A DNA stretch of 64,000 nucleotides from Cyclobacteriaceae bacterium (lineage in GTDB: Bacteria; Bacteroidota; Bacteroidia; Cytophagales; Cyclobacteriaceae): contig CATQIH010000034.1 of the NCBI GenBank assembly GCA_958296015.1, positions 62,001 through 126,000 on the forward strand. Direction: 5' to 3'. Position numbers and translations under genes: made by a program. The notes beneath the pieces are model-generated. The model saw only the letters and a program-made list of their open reading frames with translations, ran no database searches and was not told where the DNA came from. The stretch's first letter is position 1, and every line of letters starts with the position of its first letter. This document shows positions 18,692 through 29,759 of this stretch, in pieces.

Positions 18692-19144
18692 CTATTTCCC
18701 TGAAGAAGCACTTGCGTCGTCTTTGGCAGACTGAATGCCTTGCACAATAGCAGCATAACGCTGTTTAACAGCACCGTCTTTCATGCCAGCCTGTACTTTT
18801 TTGTAAGTATCTGCTCCTAATACACGCTTGATGAGGGTTCGGTAAGCATCTGTAAATTCGGAAGAACGCTCGCTCTTCATGCTGTTTACCTGAGCGATAA
18901 ACTTCTTTTCTGCATCATTGGCAGGAGTTTCGCCACCGGCCAGTGCGTTGTACCTGTTTTTAATGGCAGGGTCTTGCTTTTCCACATAATCAGTGATCTG
19001 GGCAGAGAGTTCTTCCTGAAACATGCTCTTAGTCTGCTCTACAATAGCGTATTTGTATAGGTCATCATTGGTTACATCCTGAGCGAAAGCGTGAGAAAAT
19101 GAAAGAACTCCAACAAATAAAGCGGCAAATAACGTCTTTTTCAT
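18692..19144 (-). CDS. Secreted/periplasmic helical protein of unknown function
   Basis: The product is 150 residues with a clean Sec signal peptide (MKKTLFAALFVGVLSFSHAFAQ), then a mostly helical, charged domain with a repeated lysine/glutamate pattern (FTDAYRTLIKRVLGADTYKKVQAGM) and a Ser/Ala-rich tail (DDASASSGK). It resembles small periplasmic proteins annotated only as hypothetical in Bacteroidota. It is monocistronic, with its own promoter and terminator. Confidence 0.65.
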   Translation of the reverse strand: MKKTLFAALFVGVLSFSHAFAQDVTNDDLYKYAIVEQTKSMFQEELSAQITDYVEKQDPAIKNRYNALAGGETPANDAEKKFIAQVNSMKSERSSEFTDAYRTLIKRVLGADTYKKVQAGMKDGAVKQRYAAIVQGIQSAKDDASASSGK

Positions 19145-19183
19145 AATTTTAATACATTAATTTTAATATGACTATCTTAATAA

Positions 19184-19191
19184 CAAATATA
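19184..19191 (-). promoter_or_regulatory. Candidate -7 box for the 18.7-kb secreted-protein gene
   Basis: On the minus strand TATATTTG fits TAnnTTTG, 40 nt before the ATG at 19144. A TTTG lies 22 bp upstream. Confidence 0.4.
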
Positions 19192-19431
19192 ATAAATAAA
19201 AAGCAAAATAAAACAAATAAATTTGAAAGCACTATAAAAACTGCTGATTTGACAAAAAGTTTGTCAGCAGCCCGTAATACTATCCCCTCTGATTCATTTA
19301 AAACTGTAAAATATAGAAAAACTTGTACATGTGACATTTTTTAATCTTTAATTTTTTAATTTTTGTACATATTCTTCGCTGATGGTCTTAAATAGTCTGC
19401 CATTTTGTCATTTTTTTGATAAATAATTCAG

Positions 19432-19439
19432 TAACTTTG
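19432..19439 (+). promoter_or_regulatory. Candidate -7 box for the miaB operon
   Basis: TAACTTTG matches TAnnTTTG and lies 47 nt before the preferred miaB ATG. The -33 element is not clearly placed: TTTG copies lie 13 and 24 bp upstream. A separate hairpin (CTGCTGA/TCAGCAG) is at about 19240-19272. Confidence 0.35.
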
Positions 19440-19486
19440 CGCTTTTATCTGAGATCATTACGTTGTCAAACGTTAATCATATCGTG

Positions 19487-20992
19487 ATGCATAAACAACT
19501 GATTACCGAACTGGATATTCTTCCCGCCAAAAGCGAGCAGCCATCTTGTGAAGTGATGAAAACAACACCAGACAATGCCAGTAACGCCCAGAGAAAGCTA
19601 TATATTGAAAGCTATGGCTGCCAGATGAATTTCTCCGACAGCGAAATTGTGATGGCCATTATGGAAAAGGAGAACTTTGGTACTACGGCAGATTTCACGC
19701 AGGCAGATGTTATTTTTCTGAATACCTGCTCTATCCGTGATAAGGCAGAGCAGACTGTCAGGAAGCGACTGACACAGTTCAACAGCCTCAAGCAACAAAA
19801 GCCCGACCTGATGGTAGGCGTGCTGGGCTGCATGGCCGAACGATTGAAAAGCAACCTGCTGGAAGAGGAAAAAATTGTAGACATCGTGGCAGGCCCTGAT
19901 GCCTATCGCGATCTGCCCAACCTGGTCAGGCAGGTAGACGAGGGTCATAAATCTGTCAACACGTTCCTGTCACGCGAGGAAACATATGCCGATATCAGTC
20001 CGGTGCGACTGAATTCCAACGGTGTCACGGCTTTCATCTCTATCATGCGCGGCTGCGATAACATGTGTTCTTTCTGCGTGGTGCCCTTTACCCGTGGCAG
20101 AGAACGCAGCAGAGACCCGCATTCCATTGTGCACGAGGCGCAGGATATGTTTGCCAGAGGCTACCGCGAAGTGACCCTGCTGGGCCAAAACGTAGATTCT
20201 TATAAATGGTCGCCAAATGCCGAGCTAAAAGGCAAGGCGCAGATAGAACGTGCCACAGATGCAAGCACCATCAACTTTGCCCAACTGCTGGAGATGGTGG
20301 CCCTGGTGCATCCTGATATGCGGATCAGGTTTTCTACCTCGCATCCCAAAGATATCACCGACGAGGTGTTGTATACCATGAAACAGTACGACAACATCTG
20401 CAAATACATTCACCTGCCCGTACAAAGTGGCAACAGCCGGGTGCTAGAACTCATGAACAGAACCTACGACCGCCCCTGGTATATGGAACGCGTGGATGCT
20501 ATTCGGCGTATTCTGGGACCGGCATGTGGTATTTCTTCAGACATGATTACTGGTTTTTGTACCGAGACGGAAGAAGAACACCAGGACACCCTCACGATGA
20601 TGGACTATGTGCAATACGATTTTGCTTATATGTTTTATTATTCGGAGCGCCCCGGTACAGTGGCAGCCCGGCAGTTTAAAGATGATATTCCGCTGGAAAT
20701 AAAGAAGCGACGCCTGAGCGAAATTATCAGTAAACAGCAGACATATTCGCTGCTGCGCAACCAGCAGGATGTGGGCAAGGTACACAAGGTGCTGATCGAA
20801 GGGTGTTCCAAACGTTCGCAGGAGCATCTGCAAGGAAGAAACACGGCCAATAAAGTAGTGGTTTTTCCGAAAGAACATTTTGAAAAAGGACAATATGCGC
20901 ATGTGTTGGTGGAAAATTGCACGGCTGCCACGTTGTTGGGTAAAGCTGTAGAAACGGCAGATCAATTAAATATGAATGAAGCATGGCATTAG
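19487..20992 (+). CDS. miaB: tRNA-i6A37 methylthiotransferase
   Basis: A radical-SAM enzyme that adds a methylthio group to i6A37 of tRNAs. The N-terminal domain carries the auxiliary-cluster cysteines C45 (ESYGCQMN), C81 ([10 protein letters not shown]) and C115 (VLGCMAERL). The radical-SAM motif CxxxCxxC is C190-C194-C197 ([11 protein letters not shown]). A TRAM domain closes the protein. I prefer the ATG at 19487 over the TTG at 19463. It heads a run of five same-strand genes and overlaps the next by 10 nt. Confidence 0.96.
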   Translation: MHKQLITELDILPAKSEQPSCEVMKTTPDNASNAQRKLYIESYGCQMNFSDSEIVMAIMEKENFGTTADFTQADVIFLNTCSIRDKAEQTVRKRLTQFNSLKQQKPDLMVGVLGCMAERLKSNLLEEEKIVDIVAGPDAYRDLPNLVRQVDEGHKSVNTFLSREETYADISPVRLNSNGVTAFISIMRGCDNMCSFCVVPFTRGRERSRDPHSIVHEAQDMFARGYREVTLLGQNVDSYKWSPNAELKGKAQIERATDASTINFAQLLEMVALVHPDMRIRFSTSHPKDITDEVLYTMKQYDNICKYIHLPVQSGNSRVLELMNRTYDRPWYMERVDAIRRILGPACGISSDMITGFCTETEEEHQDTLTMMDYVQYDFAYMFYYSERPGTVAARQFKDDIPLEIKKRRLSEIISKQQTYSLLRNQQDVGKVHKVLIEGCSKRSQEHLQGRNTANKVVVFPKEHFEKGQYAHVLVENCTAATLLGKAVETADQLNMNEAWH

Positions 20993-22287
20993 ACCCATCT
21001 GAATTATTAGCAATAAAACAAAGATTTGGCATTATTGGTAACTCCTCGCGGCTCAATTATGCGCTGACAGTAGCAGCCCAGGTGGCCCCCACCGACATGA
21101 CTGTGCTGATTACCGGAGAAAGTGGCAGTGGTAAAGAATCTTTTTCAAAGATTATCCACAATTCCAGTCCGCGCAGGCATGGGCATTTTATTGCCATCAA
21201 CTGTGGGGCCATTCCGGAAGGCACCATTGATTCAGAGCTTTTTGGACACGAGAAGGGTGCCTTCACCGGTGCGCAGGATGCACGCAAAGGTTATTTTGAA
21301 GTGACCAATGGAGGCACCATCTTTTTGGATGAGATAGGTGAAATGCCATTAGGTACACAGGCACGCCTGCTTAGGGTACTGGAATACGGTGAATTTATCA
21401 AAGTAGGTTCGTCCAAAGTACTAAAAACTGATGTGCGGGTGGTGGCTGCCACCAATATCAACCTGCTGGAAGCTGTTAATAACGGAAAATTCAGAGAAGA
21501 CCTGTATTATCGCCTCAGCCAGGTGCCTATTTATGTACCACCGCTGCGCGAACGTGGTAATGATATAGAACTGCTGTTCAGAAAATTTGCCATAGACTTC
21601 TCCGAAAGATACCATCGCAAGCCTATTCAGCTAACTCCCGAGGCTCGTGAGATTTTGATGAAATACCGCTTTCCTGGCAACATCCGCGAGCTCAGAAACA
21701 TCGTAGACCGCATGTCGGTGATGCTCGAAGACCGGCTCATAGATGCTGAAACGATGATAGAGTATCTTCCTCAGGAAAGGAACTCGTTGCCAGCACTGTA
21801 TAACCGTTCGCAGGATAATAACTTTTCTGAAAGAGATTTGCTCTATAAAGTGCTCTTTGAGATGCGCCACGATATGAACGAACTCAAGAAACTGGTACTT
21901 CAGTTTTTGAAGCATGAAAATCATGGTAACAGCATCATCGAGCAGCATCCCGAACTGTTTAATGATATGGAAGACCGGTCGAGTCATGAAGAAACACTGG
22001 ACAAAAGGTTCAATGGCAACAGCAACGCCTACTTTCTGCATCGAAGAAATAACACGCCTCCGCATAAAACAGAAGAAGAACCCGACAATACCTATGATTT
22101 GGACAACGTTGAAGATATTACACATGAGACAGAATCCAGCAATGAGCTGTCTCTGGAGAAAAAAGAAAAAGAGCTGATTTTGAAAGCACTCAGAAAAAAC
22201 GGTAACAAACGAAAATATGCCGCACAAGACCTGGGCATCTCTGAACGTACGCTCTACAGAAAAATAAAACAGTATGAGATTGATTAA
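20983..22287 (+). CDS. Sigma-54-dependent transcriptional activator (AAA+ and Fis HTH, no receiver domain)
   Basis: An enhancer-binding protein that uses ATP to open sigma-54 promoters. The AAA+ core begins almost at the N terminus, with Walker A GESGSGKE, the sigma-54 contact loop GAFTGA, Walker [13 protein letters not shown] and [17 protein letters not shown] Bacteroidota-type insert (about residues 285-380) precedes the C-terminal Fis helix-turn-helix ([26 protein letters not shown]). There is no N-terminal receiver or GAF domain, so activity may be set by expression level or a partner. It overlaps miaB by 10 nt and lptE by 14 nt. Confidence 0.93.
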   Translation: MALDPSELLAIKQRFGIIGNSSRLNYALTVAAQVAPTDMTVLITGESGSGKESFSKIIHNSSPRRHGHFIAINCGAIPEGTIDSELFGHEKGAFTGAQDARKGYFEVTNGGTIFLDEIGEMPLGTQARLLRVLEYGEFIKVGSSKVLKTDVRVVAATNINLLEAVNNGKFREDLYYRLSQVPIYVPPLRERGNDIELLFRKFAIDFSERYHRKPIQLTPEAREILMKYRFPGNIRELRNIVDRMSVMLEDRLIDAETMIEYLPQERNSLPALYNRSQDNNFSERDLLYKVLFEMRHDMNELKKLVLQFLKHENHGNSIIEQHPELFNDMEDRSSHEETLDKRFNGNSNAYFLHRRNNTPPHKTEEEPDNTYDLDNVEDITHETESSNELSLEKKEKELILKALRKNGNKRKYAAQDLGISERTLYRKIKQYEID

Positions 22288-22810
22288 TGTCTGTAAAATG
22301 ATGGCAGTGATGTGTGCCATTATTTTGTTTGTCAGCAGTTGCAATATTTATTCCTTCACAGGAGCAGCTTTAGACCCACAGGTCAAAACAATTTCCATAG
22401 ATAATTTCTATAATGACTCGGGCGGCGGACCTACCAATATGAGCCAGTTGCTGACAGAGAAACTGAAAGACTATTTTCAGCAAAACACCAGCTTGACCGT
22501 GGTCGCTGAAAACGGCGATTTACAACTGGACGGAAACATTGCCCGATATGACTTTACCCCAGTAGCACCCCAGGCCAGCGGAAACAACCAGACAGGCGAC
22601 GTTGCCGGTCTCATGAGGCTCACGATCACCATCAACGCTTCGTATGTCAATGCCTTTAGTGATGAGTTTGACTTCAACAACCGTGCTTTTTCGTTCTTTT
22701 CCGATTTCAGTGCCGAAAAAGACCCCAGCACTGTGGAAGGCCAGCTGGTAGATGAAATTCTGGACCAGATCGTATTTGATATTTTTACAGCCACTGTGGC
22801 TAACTGGTAG
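22274..22810 (+). CDS. lptE: LptE-like outer-membrane lipoprotein (LPS assembly)
   Basis: The product is 178 residues with a lipoprotein signal (MMAVMCAIILFVSSC) and a family-typical opening YSFTGAALDPQVKTISIDNFYN. The second half is beta-rich with LRLTITINASYVNAFSDEFDFNNRAFSFFSDFSAEKDPSTVEGQLVDEILDQIVFDIF, as in the LptE-like family of Bacteroidota. LptE partners LptD to place lipopolysaccharide in the outer leaflet. It is translationally linked to the upstream regulator. Confidence 0.85.
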   Translation: MRLINVCKMMAVMCAIILFVSSCNIYSFTGAALDPQVKTISIDNFYNDSGGGPTNMSQLLTEKLKDYFQQNTSLTVVAENGDLQLDGNIARYDFTPVAPQASGNNQTGDVAGLMRLTITINASYVNAFSDEFDFNNRAFSFFSDFSAEKDPSTVEGQLVDEILDQIVFDIFTATVANW

Positions 22811-22825
22811 CGTAAGACCGGAGTT

Positions 22826-22870
22826 GGCCACCGTGGAACGGCCACCGTGGAACGGCCACCGTGGAACGGC
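22826..22870. repeat. Three tandem copies of a 14-bp GC-rich unit
   Basis: GGCCACCGTGGAAC is repeated three times without gaps (22826-22867) and followed by a partial copy (GGC). Each unit contains a small palindrome (CCAC-C-GTGG). It lies between lptE and the TPR gene. Confidence 0.9.
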
Positions 22871-22927
22871 AGTATAAAGATGAACTTCAGACTTCGAACT
22901 TTACCTAGCTAATTTTAAAGAATATAT

Positions 22928-23563
22928 ATGAACATAAATTCACAACAACTTTTAAGCCTGCTTTCAGCCCCTTCTTCCCTCTCTGATGAGACACTGGAAG
23001 CGTTGCAGCAGGCTATTAGGCAATTTCCCTATTTTCAGTTGGGACATGCACTGATTGCCAAGGCCAAACACGACAGGCAGGCACCCGATGCCACAGAAGC
23101 TCTTCATATGGCTGCTATCTATGCACCCAGCCGCGTATGCCTGAAAAAGATGATCTATGATGAGCAGTCCATAGATACCGCTACGCTAACAACAGTTTCG
23201 CCCTCAGAAACTGGCAACAGTGATTCCTCTTATCCTTACCTAGATCATAAGAAAACAGACGATAAACCATCACAGCCGGACCCAACGAATGACCAGCAAA
23301 AAAATCAGATCGAACTCATCGACAAATTTATCCGTTCGGATAGAGATGTCAGGATTCGCTGGCACTATCAGGAAGAAAACCCAAAGGATTTGACCGAGCA
23401 AAACAACTTGTCAGGTAATATGGTAACTGAGAATATGGCAGAGATTTATATCAGGCAGGAAAAAAAAGAGCAGGCAATTGCAATCTATCAGCGATTAATC
23501 TTGAAATATCCTGATAAAAAAACTTATTTTGCAGAAAAAATAGAAAGCTTAAAGCAGAATTAG
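22928..23563 (+). CDS. Conserved Bacteroidota protein with a C-terminal TPR-like repeat
   Basis: The product is 211 residues, cytoplasmic by appearance (no signal peptide). The N-terminal part (LSDETLEALQQAIRQFPYFQLGHALIAKAKH) and the C-terminal part (MAEIYIRQEKKEQAIAIYQRLILKYPDKKTYFAEKIESL) look like tetratricopeptide helices, with a low-complexity polar middle. It abuts secG directly. The lptE-TPR-secG order recurs in the phylum, which suggests a role linked to envelope biogenesis or secretion, but no function is established to my knowledge. Confidence 0.8.
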   Translation: MNINSQQLLSLLSAPSSLSDETLEALQQAIRQFPYFQLGHALIAKAKHDRQAPDATEALHMAAIYAPSRVCLKKMIYDEQSIDTATLTTVSPSETGNSDSSYPYLDHKKTDDKPSQPDPTNDQQKNQIELIDKFIRSDRDVRIRWHYQEENPKDLTEQNNLSGNMVTENMAEIYIRQEKKEQAIAIYQRLILKYPDKKTYFAEKIESLKQN

Positions 23564-23953
23564 ATGTATACTATTATTATTAGTTTGACTATTGTTGTAG
23601 CCGTATTGCTGGTACTGGTAGTATTAGCCCAGAATTCAAAAGGAGGATTGTCCAGCCAGTTTGGTGGTGCAGGCTCTTCTAGCCAGATGATCGGCGTAAA
23701 GCGAACCACAGACCTGCTGGAAAAAGTGACCTGGGGGCTTGCCATTGCGCTGCTTGCGCTCAGCCTGACCTCCAACCTAATCCTGACACCCGAAGAAGGC
23801 GCAGGCCCTGCCAGTCCGAATATCAACCGGGCGCAGGACAGAAATATCCTGGCTCCTAATATTGGTGCCGAACAGCCCACAGAAGGTGTTGAAGAAAATG
23901 CCACCGATCAGAGTCTGGAGAATCTGATTCAGGAAGACACAACGGGCAACTAA
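23564..23953 (+). CDS. secG: Preprotein translocase subunit SecG
   Basis: A small subunit of the SecYEG channel that assists SecA-driven export. It has two membrane helices (IIISLTIVVAVLLVLVVLAQ and LLEKVTWGLAIALLALSLTSNLIL) separated by the conserved loop NSKGGLSSQFGGAGSSSQMIG, plus an acidic, low-complexity C-terminal tail of about 50 residues typical of Bacteroidota SecG. It starts at the base after the TPR gene's stop, so they are co-translated. Confidence 0.95.
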   Translation: MYTIIISLTIVVAVLLVLVVLAQNSKGGLSSQFGGAGSSSQMIGVKRTTDLLEKVTWGLAIALLALSLTSNLILTPEEGAGPASPNINRAQDRNILAPNIGAEQPTEGVEENATDQSLENLIQEDTTGN

Positions 23954-23981
23954 GCCCTGTGGTTTCCCCTATAAATTAGCT

Positions 23982-24006
23982 AAGGCCGGATACCCCGGCC
24001 TTTTTT
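23982..24006 (+). terminator. Intrinsic terminator after secG
   Basis: GGCCGG (23984-23989) pairs with CCGGCC (23995-24000), followed by TTTTTT. The T run touches the stop codon of the convergent gene. Confidence 0.85.
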
Positions 24007-24721
24007 ATGCGGCATGTTCAAGGTGCTGCACCAGCAGGCGCTTGGTGACCGGCAGTAGCGTTTCATTGATTGGCAAAGATAATTTTGTGTGTGCCAGAAA
24101 AGTAGCCGGGTTGGGCATCGCCCGAAAACGCTTGATCAGACTTACTTTGATATGTTCGTATGTATTGATCAGACTTTTCTCGGTGGTTTCTACCAGTTCG
24201 GTGTGGATGCCTTTGTATTTTTCTTCAGAACGGTTGAACACCGTTATTTTGTACCGGTAGATATGTATCTGTGCCGTGCCATCGCCACCCAGCAACAAGT
24301 ATCCTTCCTGCCTGAAAAGAGGTGCTATACCTACAGGTTCAAGATAAATACCGCGCGCAATTTCTTCATACAAACTGGCACCCGTATCAAGGCTATTCTT
24401 GATATAAGGCATAGAAAAGTTGACGATTTCTTCTATCACCTGCATCAGGTGATCATCCCCTATGATCTGGCGATAATGAAGCTGTAATTTCTCAAAGTCA
24501 GCCCTACTGATCTCTTTAGGGAAGTTCTGGTAAATCAGCTTTTTATTTTCCCTGAGCCTGTGCAGATTATTGTAGTGAAACACCAAATCTGACAGGAAAG
24601 GATAAAGCCGCCTGCTGTCGAAATGCTCTCTGACTTCTTGAATATAAGCCAGTAATATGTATTTTTTGTATTCGGTATCTATCAGGCCCTGTGTCAGCCA
24701 GTCTTCAGCGAGTGATGCCAT
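24005..24721 (-). CDS. Conserved hypothetical protein (Bacteroidota)
   Basis: I place the start at the ATG at 24721 (MASLAEDWLTQGLIDTEYKKYILLAYIQEV), giving 238 residues; the frame to 24757 is longer but begins in the divergent promoter region. The protein has no signal peptide or membrane helix and reads as mixed helix/strand, with motifs YPFLSDLVFHYNNL, FPKEISRADFEKLQLHY and PINETLLPVTKRLL. I recognise it as a conserved hypothetical of this phylum without an assigned function. It is divergent from groESL. Confidence 0.7.
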   Translation of the reverse strand: MASLAEDWLTQGLIDTEYKKYILLAYIQEVREHFDSRRLYPFLSDLVFHYNNLHRLRENKKLIYQNFPKEISRADFEKLQLHYRQIIGDDHLMQVIEEIVNFSMPYIKNSLDTGASLYEEIARGIYLEPVGIAPLFRQEGYLLLGGDGTAQIHIYRYKITVFNRSEEKYKGIHTELVETTEKSLINTYEHIKVSLIKRFRAMPNPATFLAHTKLSLPINETLLPVTKRLLVQHLEHAA

Positions 24722-24878
24722 ATCGTCGTTTATTAGCGCAAAAATGAAATATATCAATCCAAATGCACTTTAGCAAGTGTGCAACTTTGTCAGTGACATC
24801 TTTTTGTTACAGAGGTGATTATTGCCGAAAAAACGAAAAATAGCTGGCATAATGGCACGTTTTTTCCCGTTTTGTCCC

Positions 24879-24895
24879 TTGGCACAAGAAATGCA
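24879..24895 (+). promoter_or_regulatory. Candidate sigma-54 promoter upstream of groES
   Basis: TTGGCAC-AAGAA-ATGCA has GG at 24881-24882 and GC at 24893-24894 with exactly 10 bases between, the -24/-12 spacing of sigma-54 promoters; the first base of the -12 box (ATGC for TTGC) deviates. It lies 52 bp before the groES ATG. No CIRCE element and no clear TAnnTTTG box is seen there. Confidence 0.3.
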
Positions 24896-24946
24896 GCACT
24901 GTTAACAAAACTAATAACTAGTTTTAAATTCAAAAACTTAAAAAAA

Positions 24947-25225
24947 ATGTCAAATCTAAACATCAAACCGTTGGCGGACAGAGTGGTCGTAGAACCTGCT
25001 CCGGCTGAAGAAAAAACAGCTTCCGGAATTATTATTCCTGATTCCGCAAAAGAGAAACCCCAGAAAGGTTCTATCGTCGCTATTGGTAATGGTAAAAAAG
25101 ATGAGCCTCTTACTGTGAAAGTAGGAGACCAGGTACTCTACGGCAAATATGCCGGCACGGAAATCTCTGTAGAAGGTAAAGAATATCTTATCATGAGAGA
25201 GTCCGATATTTTTGCGATTGTCTAA
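24947..25225 (+). CDS. groES: Co-chaperonin GroES
   Basis: A 92-residue lid protein for GroEL. It opens [41 protein letters not shown], with the mobile loop, and ends [15 protein letters not shown]. The family length and N terminus fix the start at 24947 rather than the in-frame upstream GTG/ATT codons. It is followed by groEL after 47 bp, in one operon. Confidence 0.97.
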   Translation: MSNLNIKPLADRVVVEPAPAEEKTASGIIIPDSAKEKPQKGSIVAIGNGKKDEPLTVKVGDQVLYGKYAGTEISVEGKEYLIMRESDIFAIV

Positions 25226-25254
25226 CTAACGTAAATCATTCATTTTTAAACTGA

Positions 25255-26910
<1,656 letters not shown>

Positions 26911-26942
26911 TCAATCATCCCTCCTATATATATATAAATTTA

Positions 26943-26972
26943 AAAGACAGCCTTGATGGCTGTCTTTTTTTT
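26943..26972 (+). terminator. Intrinsic terminator of groESL
   Basis: AAAGACAGCC (26943-26952), loop TTGAT, GGCTGTCTTT, then a T run. Confidence 0.92.
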
Positions 26973-27003
26973 GCCTAAAAGCCAGAATAAAAGGCTGGCA
27001 CCA

Positions 27004-27033
27004 TAAAAAAAGCCGTATATCATATACGACTTT
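27004..27033 (-). terminator. Intrinsic terminator of sdhCAB
   Basis: On the minus strand AGTCGTATA and TATACGGCT form a stem with loop TGA, followed by TTTTTT. It lies about 30 bp after the sdhB stop. Confidence 0.8.
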
Positions 27034-27060
27034 GATGATGCTTAAATAGAGTGTGCTTTG

Positions 27061-27822
27061 TTAATGTATTTCTTGTGCTCTGGAGCCTACTTTAGCTTTC
27101 AGGAATTCTCTGTTCATGCGGGCAATATTGAGCATATCAATCTCTTTGGGGCATTCGGCCGAGCAGGCTTGTGTGTTACTACAGGCACCAAAGCCTTCGG
27201 CATCCATCTGCGAGATCATCAACTCTGCCCGCCGCTCCCGCTCTACCTGCCCTTGTGGCAGCAATGCCAGCTGTGATATTTTGGCACTGACAAACAACAT
27301 GGCAGAGGCATTTTTGCACGCTGCCACACAGGCTCCGCAGGCAATACAGGTAGCGGCGTTGAACGCTTCATCGGCAATATCTTTGGAAACCGGTATCTCA
27401 TTGGCATCCGGCACACCACCCGTATTGACAGATATGTAGCCGCCTGCCTGAATGATACGGTCAAAGGCAGACCGGTCTACCATCAGGTCTTTGATAACAG
27501 GAAAAGCACGGGCACGCCACGGCTCTACCGTGATGGTTTCTCCTTCTTTGAAATGGCGCATGTGCAACTGGCAGGCGGTAGTGCCTTTCATCGGGCCATG
27601 CGGCCTTCCGTTGATATACATGGCACAGCTACCACAGATGCCCTCGCGGCAGTCGTGGTCAAAGTGTACAGGCTCTTTGCCTTCCTGCTCCAGCTTTTCA
27701 TTTAGCACATCCACCAGTTCCAGAAAAGACATATGATCATTGATGTCTTTCATATCGTAGGTCTCAAACTTACCAGTATCGGTGGCGTTCTTTTGTCGCC
27801 ATATTTTTAAGGTTACGTTCAT
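27061..27822 (-). CDS. sdhB: Succinate dehydrogenase/fumarate reductase iron-sulfur subunit
   Basis: It carries electrons from the flavoprotein to the membrane quinone site. The [2Fe-2S] cysteines lie in [17 protein letters not shown] and TTACQLHM, and the [4Fe-4S]/[3Fe-4S] cysteines in [20 protein letters not shown] and [18 protein letters not shown]. The length of 253 residues is usual for the Bacteroidota/epsilon type. It is the last gene of the sdhCAB operon, 8 bp after the (restored) end of sdhA. Confidence 0.96.
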   Translation of the reverse strand: MNVTLKIWRQKNATDTGKFETYDMKDINDHMSFLELVDVLNEKLEQEGKEPVHFDHDCREGICGSCAMYINGRPHGPMKGTTACQLHMRHFKEGETITVEPWRARAFPVIKDLMVDRSAFDRIIQAGGYISVNTGGVPDANEIPVSKDIADEAFNAATCIACGACVAACKNASAMLFVSAKISQLALLPQGQVERERRAELMISQMDAEGFGACSNTQACSAECPKEIDMLNIARMNREFLKAKVGSRAQEIH

Positions 27823-27830
27823 AAAATCTA

Positions 27831-29745
27831 TTATTTGTAACTTCTTTGAGTTAGTTTAACATTCTCGAAAACGAGGTCTTCTTTGTGGAGTTCTTCCGGC
27901 AAATTATCACCTTTATATTCCCAGGCAGCCACATAAGAGAAGTTTTCATCGTCTCGTTTGGCTTCCCCTTCGGGTGTCTGGTATTCTTCGCGGAAGTGAC
28001 CTCCACAAGGACTCCTCGCGTTGCAGGGCATCTTCTACCATCAAGGCACCCAGCTCAATAAAGTCGGCTACCCGGCTGGCCTTTTCTAGCGTTTGGTTAA
28101 GCTCATCGGCCGTGCCCAGCACTTTGACATCCGTCCAGAACTCTTCTTTCACTTTTTTGATCTGCTCTCTGGCCTCCTTGAGTCCTTCTGCTGTTCTGGA
28201 CATACCACATTTATCCCACATGATGTGCCCGAGTTTTTTGTGCAGTTGGTCTACTGTTTGTTTGCCATTGATACTGATGAGCTTTTTGAGCTTCGCCTGC
28301 ACGTCGGCTTCCGCTGCTTTGAACGCTTCGTGCGTGGTAGGTACTTTGTCATAAGACATACCTGCCAGATAATCGCCAATAGTGTAAGGAATTACAAAAT
28401 AACCATCGGCCAAGCCTTGCATCAACGCACTGGCTCCCAGGCGGTTAGCTCCATGATCAGAGAAGTTGGCTTCACCCAAACTGTATAAGCCCGGAATGGA
28501 GGTCATCAGGTTATAATCCACCCAAAGGCCACCCATAGTGTAATGCACCGCCGGATAGATCATCATCGGTGTATCGTAGGGATTGTAGCCGGTAATCTTT
28601 TCATACATTTCAAACAGGTTGCCATACTTGGCAGAGATGGTATCACGTCCGTCGCGCTTAATAGCATCGGCAAAATCCAGGTACACTGCCAGGCCGGTTT
28701 CGCCTACTCCCTTGCCCTCGTCGCACACCTGCTTGGCATTGCGGGAAGCCACATCGCGTGGTACTAGGTTGCCAAATGCAGGGTATTTTCTTTCCAGGTA
28801 ATAGTCGCGCTCAGCTTCGGGTATCTCATGCGGCTTACGTTTGTCGCCTTCTTTTTTAGGTACCCACACACGCCCGTCGTTGCGCAGCGATTCAGACATC
28901 AGCGTAAGCTTAGACTGGTATTCTCCGGAAACCGGGATACAGGTAGGGTGAATCTGTGTATAGCAAGGGTTAGCAAATAAAGCACCTTTCTTGTGTGCTC
29001 TCCAGGCAGCGGTAGCGTTAGAACCCATTGCGTTGGTAGACAGGAAGAACACGTTGCCATAGCCGCCGCTGGCCAGGATTACTGCATGGCCACTGTGTGA
29101 TTCTATCTCTCCGGTGATGAGGTTTCTGGTGACAATGCCACGAGCTTTGCCATCTACCATTACCAGGTCGAGCATTTCCGTACGTGGGTATACTTTTATT
29201 TTTCCATTGGCTACCTGTCGGCTCATGGCACTGTATGCGCCAATGAGCAGTTGCTGGCCGGTCTGACCACGGGCATAAAATGTACGGGACACCTGTGCCC
29301 CGCCAAAAGAACGGTTGGAGAGCAATCCGCCATACTCACGGGCAAAAGGTACGCCTTGTGCCACACACTGGTCGATGATACTAACGCTCACCTCAGAAAG
29401 ACGGTACACGTTGGATTCCCGTGAACGATAATCGCCTCCTTTAACAGTGTCATAAAAAAGACGAAACACGCTATCCCCATCGTTTTGATAGTTTTTGGCA
29501 GCGTTGATACCACCCTGAGCAGCAATACTATGTGCACGGCGCGGACTGTCCTGAAAGCAAAAAGATTTCACATTGTAGCCCAGCTCTGCCAGCGATGCTG
29601 CTGCCGATGCACCTGCCAGACCTGTGCCCACCACAATGATATCATACTTCCGCTTGTTGGCAGGGTTCACCAGTTTCAGGTTGAATTTGTGCTTGGTCCA
29701 CTGCTCGGCAATAGGACCTGTAGGTGTTTTGGATTCGAAGTTCAT
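27831..29745 (-). CDS. sdhA: Succinate dehydrogenase flavoprotein subunit, with a 1-nt frameshift near the 3' end
   Basis: The FAD-binding catalytic subunit. The start is [16 protein letters not shown] at 29745. The FAD site is [22 protein letters not shown], followed by the flavinylation region [22 protein letters not shown] and the substrate region [13 protein letters not shown] and [15 protein letters not shown]. The frame breaks at 28007-28008: it reads [13 protein letters not shown] and stops at 27946. Removing one base gives [16 protein letters not shown] and then continues through the expected tail to 27831. Since the lost tail is conserved and the enzyme is central, I suspect a sequence error. 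Confidence 0.93.
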
Positions 29746-29759
29746 ATCATAAATGGTGT

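Noticed and set aside
22826-22870. Possible CRISPR array (three regularly spaced identical units)
   Set aside because: The 14-bp units are contiguous with no spacers and there are no cas genes, so it is a plain tandem repeat.
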